Origin: Planctomycetota bacterium
GTDB lineage: Bacteria; Planctomycetota; Planctomycetia; Pirellulales; Pirellulaceae
Length of the DNA stretch: 64,000 nucleotides
Assembly (NCBI GenBank): GCA_014381825.1
Contig: JACNKX010000095.1
Span: 62,001-126,000, forward strand
Direction of reading: 5' to 3'
The stretch's first letter is position 1, and every line of letters begins with the position of its first letter. The translations under genes were made by a program, and so were the position numbers. Of this stretch, positions 1 to 11,929 are shown piece after piece. The notes under the pieces are model-generated. The model was not told the origin of the DNA. It saw only the letters and a list, made by a program, of their open reading frames with translations, and searched no databases.

Positions 1-531
1 TGCGACGTAACTGACATCGGGGTTTAGCTTGAAGATCGACCACAGGTAAGGTGACAAGTTCGATGCGAACCAGGCTGATCCCCAGGGGTGAAACAGCGCC
101 ACGCTAATGCCACTGATCGTTTGCAACAGCAGCATCACAAACAGAATCCAGTCAGTCGGCGTGGTCACATTCTTAATCTTGGTGTTCGAGAATCGACGGA
201 CGACAACACCAATTAGTCCGACAAGCGTCAGCAAGCCGAAGGCGAGTGCTGACACCTCCAGGACGTACAGTCTGAGTGGATGACTGTTCCACGCTAGGAT
301 CGTGCGGGGAATCAGAAACGCGATCATATGTCCGGCGGTAACTACCAAGATGCCGTAGTGAAACGGCACAACGGCCCAGAAGTGATGCTTGTTCTCAAGG
401 AACTGGCTGGACAGGCTGGAGTACGAGAACGACTGCATTCGGTAGCGGTACACGGTCATCAAGAAGAACGTGAACAGACATACGTAGGGCAATGCTACGA
501 ACAAGAACTGATCGAGAAAATGCTGGCTCAT
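1..531 (-). CDS. narI: Respiratory nitrate reductase gamma subunit (cytochrome b), 3' part missing
   Basis: NarI anchors the nitrate reductase in the membrane and passes electrons from quinol or a partner through two b haems to NarH. Translating from the ATG at 531 gives 177 residues before the window edge, so the C-terminus is outside. It begins MSQHFLDQFLFVALPYVC, and several hydrophobic membrane segments follow. Two N-terminal histidines near residues 58 and 68 (in PFHYG and TAGHM) match the known haem-ligand region; the second ligand pair expected near residues 187-205 lies beyond the edge. The start codon overlaps the narJ stop (ATGA), which shows translational coupling in the order cytochrome-narG-narH-narJ-narI. 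Confidence 0.9.
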   Translation of the reverse strand, partial: MSQHFLDQFLFVALPYVCLFTFFLMTVYRYRMQSFSYSSLSSQFLENKHHFWAVVPFHYGILVVTAGHMIAFLIPRTILAWNSHPLRLYVLEVSALAFGLLTLVGLIGVVVRRFSNTKIKNVTTPTDWILFVMLLLQTISGISVALFHPWGSAWFASNLSPYLWSIFKLNPDVSYVA

Positions 532-1262
532 GACCTTCTCGTTGGGGCTAGAGTCTGATGAAGTCCGGAAGCCGCGTTCGAATATTCCCCGAGCGACGAA
601 CCGATCGTCAGAGGAACGAGGTCGAGCGGTTCGCCACACGACGACGCACCGCCCGCCATCACGTCGGCCACCGGGAATGCACGCAACGGGTCGCTCGCGA
701 ATGCGTTTGGTCCTTTGGCGGCCGCATCTGCGGTGGACTCGACGGGCCCGCCCCATGTGTGTCTCAGGACGAGCGAAAGACAAGACACGACATGCCCGTA
801 GTGAGTGTCTTTGCCTTCCAGGGCGGCATTCATCTTCTCGACGGCCGGTTGAACGCAGGCCTTCACAAAGCGAGTTGCTTCCTCCTCAGGCATTGCCCCC
901 ACGATGGCCAAGACATGGTAGAGGTGATCAGGTAGCTCGGCAGATTCGGGAAGGTCGTACTTGCGAAGCTCCTCACGCATTCGAACGAGGAACATCCCGC
1001 GAGCGTACTCTTCGCCAAACAAGTGCCAGCCGACTTCCAACGCACACGTTGGATTTACATCGAAGGTTCGCGTGAAGATCTCCTCGAATTCGTGTAGCTC
1101 ACGCTGGTCGAGTAACGATCCGAACGCTGAAGCTTCGCTTGCCGCTTCCGGAAGCTCCTCCATCAGCAGCACGTACAACATCTCAGCAGTTTGCACTGTG
1201 TGCTCATCTGGATAGCTGAGCAGCTTACTCAGAGCGTTCAAAATCTTAGGAAGATGCGACAT
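528..1262 (-). CDS. narJ: Nitrate reductase assembly chaperone NarJ (TorD/DmsD family)
   Basis: NarJ is the cytoplasmic chaperone that holds apo-NarG while the molybdenum cofactor is inserted and the complex docks on NarI. The 244-residue reading starts MSHLPKILNALSKLLSYPD, typical of the family, and contains the mid-protein signature region VNPTCALEVGWHLFGEEYARG. A longer reading back to 1394 exists but would run well into narH, so the ATG at 1262 was chosen; it overlaps the narH stop as TAATG. The C-terminal 70 residues are less conserved and end in a variable tail. Position between narH and narI is the standard operon order. Confidence 0.9.
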   Translation of the reverse strand: MSHLPKILNALSKLLSYPDEHTVQTAEMLYVLLMEELPEAASEASAFGSLLDQRELHEFEEIFTRTFDVNPTCALEVGWHLFGEEYARGMFLVRMREELRKYDLPESAELPDHLYHVLAIVGAMPEEEATRFVKACVQPAVEKMNAALEGKDTHYGHVVSCLSLVLRHTWGGPVESTADAAAKGPNAFASDPLRAFPVADVMAGGASSCGEPLDLVPLTIGSSLGEYSNAASGLHQTLAPTRRS

Positions 1263-2755
1263 TAAAGTCCCCTCTGCGGTCCGCCAACGAAGCCAAAACC
1301 TGTCTCGGTGCGGTGTTCGTGCGGCTCTTTCATCATCTCGATAGCTTGTTCTCGATGCATCGGAGGAATCACAAATCGATCCTCGAACGTACACAGCGAC
1401 GTCAGCTTGTAGATCTCTTCCGCTTCTTCACGCGTGCAGTTCGCTTCGTGCAACATGCGGTCGGCGGTTGCTCGATCGACGTCGCCAACGGTTTCCGCGC
1501 GGCGATGCCAGCGCACGGCTTTCTGTTTTCGCAATGCATAGCGCACGACGCCTTCATGTCCGGCACCGAACAAATTGGCGAAGAACTTCATTGGGACGCG
1601 CGACGCGTCGATGTCGTGAAACAGATCCTCGCTGGCGTGATGAATGGTGTCTTCTGGCTTGCTGGCTTGGACCGGCGACATCGGCGGCACGTAAAAGAGC
1701 ATCGGCAGTGTGCGGTACTCGATGTGGGGCGGCAGAGCGATCTTCCACTTCACCACGAACTGATAGACCGGTGAGCGTTGCGCGGATTCGATGACGCCGT
1801 CCGAGATACCGCTCCTCTTGGCATTGGCGATGACTTCAGGATCGAATGGGTCGAGGATCATCGAGCGATGACCTTCAACGAGTTCATCGTCCGGCAGTTT
1901 CGCAATTTCCTCAATTCGATCCGCGTCGTATAGCAATACGCCCAAGTAACGGATGCGTCCGACACAGGAATGAAAACAAGCGGGAGCCTGACCTGTTTCC
2001 AGTCGCGGGAAGCAGAGAAGGCACTTCTCGGACTTGCCAGTGAACCAATTGAAATACGTCTTCTTGTAAGGACATGCCGCAACACAGGATCGCCACGCAC
2101 GACACTTCTTCTGATCGATCAGCACAATGCCGTCTTCGCCACGTTTATAGAGAGCACCTGACGGACATGATGCGACACAGCACGGATTCAGACAGTGGTT
2201 ACAAATCCGCGGTAAGTAGAAGAACACCAACCGCTCGACCGAGCTGAGTTGCAACTTTTGCTGTTCGGTCAGGCCTTCCAAGTTCGGATCGTTTTCTGCA
2301 TAAATCGGTGATCCACCAAGGTCATCGTCCCAGTTCGGACCAGATTGCACATCGATCTTCTCGCCGTCGATCATCGAGATCGGCTCGGCGGTTGGTTGAT
2401 CAGAGCCTTCGGGAGCGTTGAACAAGTTCTGGTAGTCGTACGTCCATGGCTCGTAGTAGTCGTCCATGCTGGGCATGTGGGGATTGTGAAAAATATTGGG
2501 AATGATTTTGGTTCGACTGGTCGACTTAATGTCGAGCTTGCCATTGCCATTGCTCTCCCAACCACCTTTGTACTTCTCTTGATCCTCCCATTTCGTCGGA
2601 TAGCCAGTGCCGGGCTTCGTCTCGACGTTGTTAAACCACATGTATTCCGCGCCCTTGCGATCGGTCCAGATGTTCTTGCAGGCGACGCTGCATGTGTGAC
2701 ACCCGATGCACTTATCCAAGTGGAACACCATCGAGACTTGAGAACGGACATTCAT
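1262..2755 (-). CDS. narH: Respiratory nitrate reductase beta subunit, iron-sulfur protein
   Basis: NarH carries four iron-sulfur clusters that relay electrons from NarI to the molybdenum site of NarG. The 497-residue protein shows the expected cysteine groups: CIGCHTCSVAC at residues 16-26, a second group CNHCLNPCCVASCP near residue 190, a third CRAWRSCVAACPYKK in which tryptophan replaces one cysteine (the hallmark of the [3Fe-4S] cluster), and CLLCFPR followed by a further cysteine pair near 245-265. Length is close to the usual 490-520. The ATG at 2755 is preceded by GGGAG about eight bases upstream. It follows narG after an 87-base gap occupied by a paired-hairpin repeat. Confidence 0.95.
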   Translation of the reverse strand: MNVRSQVSMVFHLDKCIGCHTCSVACKNIWTDRKGAEYMWFNNVETKPGTGYPTKWEDQEKYKGGWESNGNGKLDIKSTSRTKIIPNIFHNPHMPSMDDYYEPWTYDYQNLFNAPEGSDQPTAEPISMIDGEKIDVQSGPNWDDDLGGSPIYAENDPNLEGLTEQQKLQLSSVERLVFFYLPRICNHCLNPCCVASCPSGALYKRGEDGIVLIDQKKCRAWRSCVAACPYKKTYFNWFTGKSEKCLLCFPRLETGQAPACFHSCVGRIRYLGVLLYDADRIEEIAKLPDDELVEGHRSMILDPFDPEVIANAKRSGISDGVIESAQRSPVYQFVVKWKIALPPHIEYRTLPMLFYVPPMSPVQASKPEDTIHHASEDLFHDIDASRVPMKFFANLFGAGHEGVVRYALRKQKAVRWHRRAETVGDVDRATADRMLHEANCTREEAEEIYKLTSLCTFEDRFVIPPMHREQAIEMMKEPHEHRTETGFGFVGGPQRGL

Positions 2756-2767
2756 GTGGTTTTCTCC

Positions 2768-2842
2768 CTAGTTGGAGTCCAGCCTTTAGGCTGCCGCGAC
2801 GACGGAACGCGAAGCGGAAGCACGCTAAAGCGTGTACTCCAA

Positions 2843-2846
<4 letters not shown>
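2768..2846. repeat. REP/BIME-like pair of hairpins between narG and narH
   Basis: Two 25-base units lie head to head, ending in exact 11-bp outer arms (2768-2778 and 2836-2846). Each unit carries GGAG followed by a 5-bp hairpin with loop TTTA: 2780-2793 and 2821-2834. The units agree at 20 of 25 positions, and four of the five differences form two compensating base pairs in the stem. The narG stop codon TAG (2843-2845) lies inside the outer arm. The layout matches REP elements known to be mobilised by REP-associated tyrosine transposases; no such transposase is in the window. Confidence 0.7.
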
Positions 2847-6505
<3,659 letters not shown>

Positions 6506-6520
6506 TCAGTAACCTCTTAT

Positions 6521-6584
6521 GTAGCGGATGTCGTGAGACTTCCGACTCTATGGCGTATCGCCGAATTCTCACGAATTCGGCTAC
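6521..6584. repeat. REP/BIME-like pair of hairpins between cytochrome c gene and narG
   Basis: Unit A (6521-6544, plus sense) and unit B (6560-6584, minus sense) both start GTAGC and contain an 8-bp stem closed by the loop GTGA. They match at 19 of 24 positions. Two pairs of differences are compensating stem changes, and a further one turns an A-T pair into a T-T mismatch. The outer GTAGC and GCTAC ends make the whole 64 bases an inverted repeat. Unit B begins at the TAG stop codon of the cytochrome gene, and unit A ends against the ribosome binding site of narG, so the element fills the spacer. Confidence 0.7.
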
Positions 6585-7537
6585 GACTCTTGCGAAAACT
6601 TGTGTACAGGCGTCGTGTCCACCAACCGGCGACGGACACTGTGAAAGCGTTGTTTCCAAATTGCGTCAAAGCCAAAGACCAATGCTGCGGCGCCAGCAAG
6701 TCCCATCAGCAACAAAGCCACTCGATTCGCGGCTGCTTCCGCGGGACGCTCGCCGGCCGATGATTCGAAGTACGCAGCCAGCGCGTTTATTTCGTCTGCA
6801 GTCATTGGGCGACTCTTGAAGATCGGTTGCATCGTCTCAGTGCCTGGTGCCATTAGCCAGGCGCTCAGAGATTTCCGTCCCTTCAAGCGTTCATAGATAT
6901 TGGTCAGGTCCGGCCCCAGTCGCCCGCCGCCAAGAGCGGGTGTGTCGTACATGCTGTGGCAAGAGATGCATGATGTGCCTCCCGCATCTAGCTTCGAATG
7001 GCCCAGGAAGATTGCACGACCGAATGCACGGTCCGCGTCCGTAAACGGCTTGTTCGAAATCTGCAGCCCTTTGAACTGCGACTCTTCAAGCTTCGATTCT
7101 GCTTCGATCAGATTTAGCAAATTCTCAAGGCGTTCTTTAGTCAGCCCAGGCAGCGTCGGCATCGGAACATTGCGTGACTCCTCGAAGATCTTCTGAGCAT
7201 ATGAATCACCACTATCGAAGACCGCTTTGGGATTTGCGATGAAGTTGGCGAGCCACGTTCGATCCTTTCGCTTCGTGACATCCTTTAGATCCGGCCCTGT
7301 CAATCGCCCGCCGCCAATCGTATGGCAGTTCATGCAGTTCTGGCGAAAATAGTCCGGCGTGTCTTGTGCCTGTAGCGCCGATGCAGCCGCAAGGCTCCAT
7401 AACACGGCGATGACCAGCGCAGTTAGCCACGCCGTGCGCTGTCGATCACTAACGTCGGGGCCACAAAGCGCGCGACATTGCGGCGCGTTGAGAGGTATAG
7501 GTTCGTCTTGCACTTTCTGCATCGCCAGCCTCGCCAT
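6581..7537 (-). CDS. Dihaem membrane cytochrome c, likely NarC-type partner of nitrate reductase
   Basis: The 318-residue protein has an N-terminal hydrophobic segment (about 36-55, signal or anchor), haem motif CMNCH at residues 68-72 followed by a class I cytochrome fold (GGGRLTGPDL), a second motif CISCH at 190-194 with GGGRLGPDLTNI, and a C-terminal membrane helix near 270-292. It is therefore a periplasmic two-domain c-type cytochrome tethered to the membrane. It lies directly upstream of narG on the same strand. By analogy with NarC of other nar operons it could pass electrons to or from NarI; this is inference. The 36 residues before the first hydrophobic segment are unusual, and starting at ATG 7522 instead is possible. 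Its TAG stop is at the edge of a repeat. Confidence 0.8.
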   Translation of the reverse strand: MARLAMQKVQDEPIPLNAPQCRALCGPDVSDRQRTAWLTALVIAVLWSLAAASALQAQDTPDYFRQNCMNCHTIGGGRLTGPDLKDVTKRKDRTWLANFIANPKAVFDSGDSYAQKIFEESRNVPMPTLPGLTKERLENLLNLIEAESKLEESQFKGLQISNKPFTDADRAFGRAIFLGHSKLDAGGTSCISCHSMYDTPALGGGRLGPDLTNIYERLKGRKSLSAWLMAPGTETMQPIFKSRPMTADEINALAAYFESSAGERPAEAAANRVALLLMGLAGAAALVFGFDAIWKQRFHSVRRRLVDTTPVHKFSQES

Positions 7538-7961
7538 CGGAATCCATTGTTGGGGGCGTTCGGCTGCGGTGTTGAGTCAATCAGTCGTCTAGCGATCCAT
7601 CAACCCAGCGTTTCGCAGTCCCGTGTTTGTGTTTGTGTGATTGGCGAGAGTGAAACGCACGCCTCGTGCCATTTTTCACAAAACCCCGAAAACGGATGGG
7701 ATTACGCTGTCATTCGCCGTTGTTACAAGCATGTCGTGCGGTATCGCGCGCGCAGCGTTGTCATTCGCACGGTGTCGTACACAGGTTGTTGAGCGGAAGC
7801 CGTAGTCACGTGCTATGCAACCGGCACCACATTGAAGAAGGCCCACAAATTGCTCGAGAAATGAGAAGCCACCTCTCAGATTTCGCATGTCCACTACTCT
7901 TGAAAGGAGCCGAATTTGCGAAAACTCAGATACAGCATAATGCGACCGAGTTTTTGAAAAC
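7538..7961. other. Intergenic stretch upstream of the nar cluster
   Basis: No credible gene is visible in these 424 bases; reading frames on both strands have no recognisable protein content. It should hold the promoter for the cytochrome-narGHJI operon (minus strand), but no confident FNR/NNR-type box was found. The right end is occupied by a paired-hairpin repeat (7908-7968). Confidence 0.5.
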
Positions 7962-7968
7962 TCAACTA
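7908..7968. repeat. REP/BIME-like pair of hairpins at the end of the monohaem protein gene
   Basis: Two units face each other. The right unit, read on the minus strand, starts GTAG and has a 7-bp perfect stem (7948-7954 with 7957-7963). The left unit, read on the plus strand, has GGAG at its foot and a weaker stem with loop GCGA. They agree at about 17 of 24 positions and resemble the pair at 6521-6584. The last codons and the TGA stop (7962-7964) of the minus-strand gene lie inside the right unit. Confidence 0.55.
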
Positions 7969-9338
7969 CCAAGCGCCTCGTCGCCGACCGCTGAGCCAGT
8001 GACAGGTGGTCGCTCGGCGCTTGCGGCGTGGAACTCGGCGTGCGTGTCATTCAGGATTGCTCGAATCGCTTGGCGATCGGTCGAAGATAGGTGGGCGAAC
8101 TCGGGGCTTTGGTCGACACCAGCTAAGACGTCGTGCAAGCGACCATAGACTCGATGCTTGATGGGGTCCGGCAAAGTCATGAACGCGTCGGAGTAGACCA
8201 GATAACTGCACGGATACTTGAACAGACGTCTCTGCAGATCGAAGTCGCGCAACGAACGTCCTTCTTTGTCACGAATTCCCCGAGCGGCGAACTCGGCGGC
8301 GAACTCGGACGTTCCTTGGACCGGCGAAGTCAATTTGAACTCGTCGACGAACAGCATGTACTGCACGAGCCTCTCGCTGGCTTTCGCGAGTCTCCGAATG
8401 GTTGTATCACTCTTGTAATTGTCCGGTCGATCCAGAGCTTTGTTCATGACGCCGTCATAGTGCAGAGCCGAACGCGCTTCATAATTTGCATTCGTGATGA
8501 AGTTGTGCATCTGTGATTGATGTTCGATCACCATCAACGCAACGAGGTCGCTGTGCGGTGACAAGTACGGTCGGACGTTGACGAGATTGCTCAAGTCGCT
8601 CACATTGGCCGCAGCTTCCCGATCTAGATCTTCTGGGTTCCCGCGATCACGAGCGATGGCGTTTCCCATGTGCCGCATTTGGCCATGCGTGCCGCTGACG
8701 TACCAGCCGCCCCAACGCTTCTCGAAGGGACTCCGATGATCCGTCACGAAAGTGCCTGAACCAAGCAGTGGCCGACCGTTAAGATCAGGAAATACGGACC
8801 GCACCAAGTGCCCCGGCACTCCTTGCGTCCGCGAGGACGCGTGGCAAGTGATGCATTGACCGCGATCGCGAACAAATCGCGGCTCTGGATTTTCGGTTTG
8901 GTCGAGTGTGTAGAAGATCGCCCCTTGGTGTGGGTCGACGGTCGACATCTCTAATACATCGCCGTCCTGTACCCAGCCAATATACGTATTGTCGCCGAAA
9001 TAGACCGCGCGCGGATGTGACGGCGCGATACGGCGAAGCTGAAAACTGGTCTGCGAGAAGACGAGCATCTGCGATGACTTTGGGATCTTCAAAGCATCGA
9101 GAACGGACGGCAAATAGCCGTAGTGCTCGTCATGACTCAGGGTCAGTTCGCCAGTGTCAAGCAGCTTCTGCAACCTGAAGACCGGATTGTTCGTGGGAGC
9201 CGTGTTGTAGTTGACAGGCTCCGACTCAAACTCGATCTGTGCCGTAACTCGCTCACTGGCGAGTAGCAACAGCGACAAGCCGAAGCAGAGGGAAGTAACT
9301 CCCCATCGAACACAACAAGACATCGTTGTCCTAATCAC
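7962..9338 (-). CDS. Exported protein with one c-type haem motif, function unknown
   Basis: The 458-residue protein begins with a signal peptide (cleavage plausible after VTAQ, about residue 34). One haem motif, CITCH, lies near residue 160, followed by GVPGHLVRSVFPD and by several conserved-looking histidine and tryptophan segments (RWGGWYVSGTHGQMRHMGN). There is no second CxxCH and no recognisable oxidoreductase domain outside this, so it would be a periplasmic monohaem protein. Similar long proteins with a single central CxxCH occur in planctomycetes without assigned function. It sits upstream of the nar cluster on the same strand with a 424-base gap, so it may be transcribed separately. 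Confidence 0.6.
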   Translation of the reverse strand: MIRTTMSCCVRWGVTSLCFGLSLLLLASERVTAQIEFESEPVNYNTAPTNNPVFRLQKLLDTGELTLSHDEHYGYLPSVLDALKIPKSSQMLVFSQTSFQLRRIAPSHPRAVYFGDNTYIGWVQDGDVLEMSTVDPHQGAIFYTLDQTENPEPRFVRDRGQCITCHASSRTQGVPGHLVRSVFPDLNGRPLLGSGTFVTDHRSPFEKRWGGWYVSGTHGQMRHMGNAIARDRGNPEDLDREAAANVSDLSNLVNVRPYLSPHSDLVALMVIEHQSQMHNFITNANYEARSALHYDGVMNKALDRPDNYKSDTTIRRLAKASERLVQYMLFVDEFKLTSPVQGTSEFAAEFAARGIRDKEGRSLRDFDLQRRLFKYPCSYLVYSDAFMTLPDPIKHRVYGRLHDVLAGVDQSPEFAHLSSTDRQAIRAILNDTHAEFHAASAERPPVTGSAVGDEALGS

Positions 9339-9758
9339 AGTGATCTCGCCTTATGCCAAAACGTTGTGAGAGCAGGTTGCACATCAAGCCAAAAGTCACG
9401 ACCTCTTTCGATCTGAGATGCAGCTCTCGAACTGATCGGAGACCGGAACTCGAAAATCAGCCCCAGAGTTTGCCTCCGTTTGAAGCAGACCGCGTGCCGC
9501 GGAGCATGGAACTATCCGAAACGCCAAATGCGATCTCACCCGCACGCTATCTGTGTGCGTTATAGCGCAACGTGGTCGGTTTTCGCGCGCCGGACAAGCG
9601 TTGTGGCGAGGCTCGGTGCTTCGTCGGCGAAATCAAGGGTTAGCACAACCGGTGGGCTCAGCTCGGCGACTGCGATCCCCTTCAAAAGGCAGCGGCATCG
9701 TTTGTGCAGGGATTGGCGAGGCGGCATCCCTCACGAACACTCAGGCAGGAGCAACTCG
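9339..9758. other. Intergenic stretch between divergent genes
   Basis: This 420-base divergent region should contain promoters for the monohaem protein (minus) and for the di-iron repair protein (plus). A short imperfect palindrome TGCGTTATAGCGCA (9556-9569) is the only structure noticed; it does not fit an FNR, NNR or CRP box well. No gene is supported here. Confidence 0.45.
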
Positions 9759-10481
9759 ATGGCGCAGATTGATCTCACGCGAGCCGTTGGAGAACTTGTG
9801 GCGGAACGCCCTGAATTGTCTCGGGTCTTTGATGAGCTACAGATCGATTATTGTTGTCACGGCAGCAACACACTACAACAAGCGTGCCAGCTTCAAGAAC
9901 TTGATCCTAGTGAAGCTCTGGCGAAGCTTGCTTCACCAGAGGTGAATGCGTCTGAAAGTCGGGACTGGCTGACCGCGCCGCTGAGTGAGATGTGCGATCA
10001 CATCGAGCAAACGCATCATGCCTATCTTCGAACCGAACTGCCGCGTCTGGAACAACTGATCGCTAAAGTGACGGATGTCCACGGCGACAAGCACTCGGAA
10101 CTGCTGGAAGTCAAGAGAGTCTTTCAGGGCCTACGCGCGGAACTGATTCCGCACATGATGAAGGAAGAGCAAGTTCTTTTTCCTGCAATTCGCGAGATCG
10201 AAATCGCATCCCAGCCGCTGAATCTCCCGTTCGGTACCGTCCAGAATCCCATTCACATGATGGAACATGAGCACGACAACGCTGGAAGCTTGCTGAGCCA
10301 AATGCGGTCGCTGACCAGTAATTACACTGCTCCGAAAGGTATTTGTAGCAGTTACCTCGCGATGCTTGACGGACTGCGCGAGCTGGAACTAGACTTGCAC
10401 CTACACATTCACAAAGAGAACAACATACTGTTTCCGCGAGCGGCAAAGCTCGAAGCTTCACTTGGCGACTCTTCCCAGTAG
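9759..10481 (+). CDS. ric: Iron-sulfur cluster repair di-iron protein (ScdA/YtfE/Ric family)
   Basis: Ric proteins restore iron-sulfur clusters damaged by nitric oxide or oxidants. The 240-residue protein has the N-terminal ScdA domain (DUF542) with the signature LQIDYCCHG at about residues 27-35, and a hemerythrin-like four-helix domain after residue 80 in which the expected histidines and glutamates are visible: HIEQTHHAYL, HGDKHSEL, LIPHMMKEEQVLFP, HMMEHEHDNAG and HLHIHKENNILFPRA. The ATG at 9759 is chosen over upstream starts because AGGAG lies about eight bases before it and the extra N-terminus is unlike the family. Closeness to the nitrate reductase genes fits a role against NO formed from nitrite. 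Confidence 0.9.
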   Translation: MAQIDLTRAVGELVAERPELSRVFDELQIDYCCHGSNTLQQACQLQELDPSEALAKLASPEVNASESRDWLTAPLSEMCDHIEQTHHAYLRTELPRLEQLIAKVTDVHGDKHSELLEVKRVFQGLRAELIPHMMKEEQVLFPAIREIEIASQPLNLPFGTVQNPIHMMEHEHDNAGSLLSQMRSLTSNYTAPKGICSSYLAMLDGLRELELDLHLHIHKENNILFPRAAKLEASLGDSSQ

Positions 10482-10546
10482 CAGCGATGCTTCGGCTGCC
10501 TCGGTTTAAAAAACCTTCAGTCGGACATCGCACGAGGATAGCGACG

Positions 10547-10969
10547 ATGAATCGTGAAGAAGCACTCGAATTGTTACGCGGTGGTCCCGAGGGGATCGAG
10601 AAGTGGAACAAGACTCGACCATCGGTTCCGAGTCTGGAATGTGCCGAACTCGACCATGCAAATCTGGAACACGCCAATCTCGATCGGGCAGCTTTGGATG
10701 GCGCGGATCTTGAAGGAGCCGATTTGCAGGACTGCCATCTCGTCGGAGCTAGTTTACAGGGGGTCAACCTGGAAGCCGCCGACCTTCGGGAAGCCGACTT
10801 GCAAAATGCGGATCTCTGGGGCGCGGATCTTCAGAAGGCCGACCTCCGTGGTGCGAACCTGCGCGATGCAAATCTTGCGGGCGCGAACTTGCGCCAGGCG
10901 AAGCTTGTGCGTGCCAACCTGGAGGGCGCGCGCGGAGTCAATCTGGTTGGAGCCATCGTCGAGGAATAG
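10547..10969 (+). CDS. Pentapeptide-repeat protein
   Basis: The 140-residue protein has a short N-terminal helix (MNREEALELL, then a linker EGIEKWNKTRPSVPSL) followed by roughly twenty tandem A(D/N)LxX pentapeptides from about residue 30 to the end (for example GADLEGADLQ, ANLRDANLAGANL). Such repeats fold into a right-handed quadrilateral beta-helix. Some family members mimic DNA, but most have no known function and nothing here indicates gyrase binding. The ATG at 10547 is preferred over 10487 because GAGG lies upstream and the product then begins with the usual short helix. It follows ric by 65 bases on the same strand, so cotranscription is possible. Confidence 0.8.
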   Translation: MNREEALELLRGGPEGIEKWNKTRPSVPSLECAELDHANLEHANLDRAALDGADLEGADLQDCHLVGASLQGVNLEAADLREADLQNADLWGADLQKADLRGANLRDANLAGANLRQAKLVRANLEGARGVNLVGAIVEE

Positions 10970-11377
10970 CGGCTCTTACTTGCGCCGGGCGGGTCGTCGT
11001 CTTTGAAGAAGTGTGGTTAAGCAAGACGCGCGTCGCGAGTTGCTGCTGGGCTGGTTCGTCACTGTGGATGCGATTCGTAACCCAATTCCCATGTTAGATA
11101 ACGAGTACGACTTGGCGGCGCGCTCAGTCACTAACGAACCGCCACGAACAAGAGCCACGAATCTGGAATCGCCTTTAAGTCACCAGCAGTGCGAAATGGC
11201 GCGCGAACGATCGTCGGTGCCCGGCAGTGTCAATCCAGTCTCGATGCTAAATCTGACCCGAGTAGCTATGCAGGCCTAGACTTGCGCCCGGCAAAGGATC
11301 TTTGTGGCATAAGAATTGCCGTTCTTTCGTTCTGTTTCGCTGCGCTCTCTCTGCGATCAGATGAAAGGAGCCGAGAG
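10970..11377. other. Intergenic stretch without a recognisable gene
   Basis: The 408 bases between the pentapeptide protein and the cysteine-rich protein contain only short frames without protein-like composition. AAAGGAG immediately before 11378 is the ribosome binding site of the next gene. No terminator hairpin with a T-run or clear promoter was identified. Confidence 0.4.
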
Positions 11378-11701
11378 ATGTATACTCAGACCGAATTAGG
11401 CGAGTACATGGCGGAAATTCGCGAACACGTGTGCAGTCGTTGCATCGAGCGTCCTCCAGGTGGCCCGCCATGTTTGTCGCATGGCAAAGTTTGCGGCATC
11501 GAGTTGCATTTGGAGGGCATAGTCGATGTTTGCCATGCGGCACAGGGTGACGTGATGGACCCTTACATTGAGCAGTTACACAATGATGTCTGTTCGACTT
11601 GTACTGAGTGCGTCACCGATCAGTGTCCGTGTCCGCTCCACTATTTACTTCTACTCGCCGCCGAGGCTGTCGATACGGTTGACCAACGACGTCGGAATTA
11701 A
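11378..11701 (+). CDS. Small ten-cysteine protein, probably metal- or cluster-binding
   Basis: The 107-residue protein has ten cysteines in two groups: C19, C22, C32, C39, C52, and then C72, C75, C78, C83, C85 (CSTCTECVTDQCPCP). CxxC pairs and nearby histidines (H17, H35, H88) make zinc or iron-sulfur binding likely. There is no signal peptide or membrane helix, so it is predicted to be cytoplasmic. AAAGGAG lies seven to fourteen bases before the ATG at 11378, which supports this start over longer readings. It sits between nitrosative-stress genes and a membrane iron-sulfur protein, which hints at a redox or sensing role. The family was not recognised. Confidence 0.6.
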   Translation: MYTQTELGEYMAEIREHVCSRCIERPPGGPPCLSHGKVCGIELHLEGIVDVCHAAQGDVMDPYIEQLHNDVCSTCTECVTDQCPCPLHYLLLLAAEAVDTVDQRRRN

Positions 11702-11929
11702 GTCTCGCCGACGACAGACTGCTCGCGGTCTTGCGGGCAATGTGTCCGCTGGTCACAGAGAAAGCGCGCTAATGTGGGCGCAACGAGATTTCGCCAAGAC
11801 TCTTCTTTTAGGGGCAAAACGCGGGGCAAATGCTCTGCAGTTCCGCATCCAAGCTGCCGTGAGACCGGGAGGAATGGGATTTGCACGTTGTGGCGGACAA
11901 TCTTCAGGCTGCCCCAACGAGGAAAGACA

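Noticed and set aside
7572-7585. Possible FNR/NNR box (TTGAGTCAATCAGT) upstream of the nar cluster
   Set aside because: The half-site spacing is one base short of the TTGA-N6-TCAA consensus.
9556-9569. Palindrome TGCGTTATAGCGCA in front of ric
   Set aside because: Only 4-bp arms; does not match FNR, NNR or CRP consensus, so not reported as an operator.
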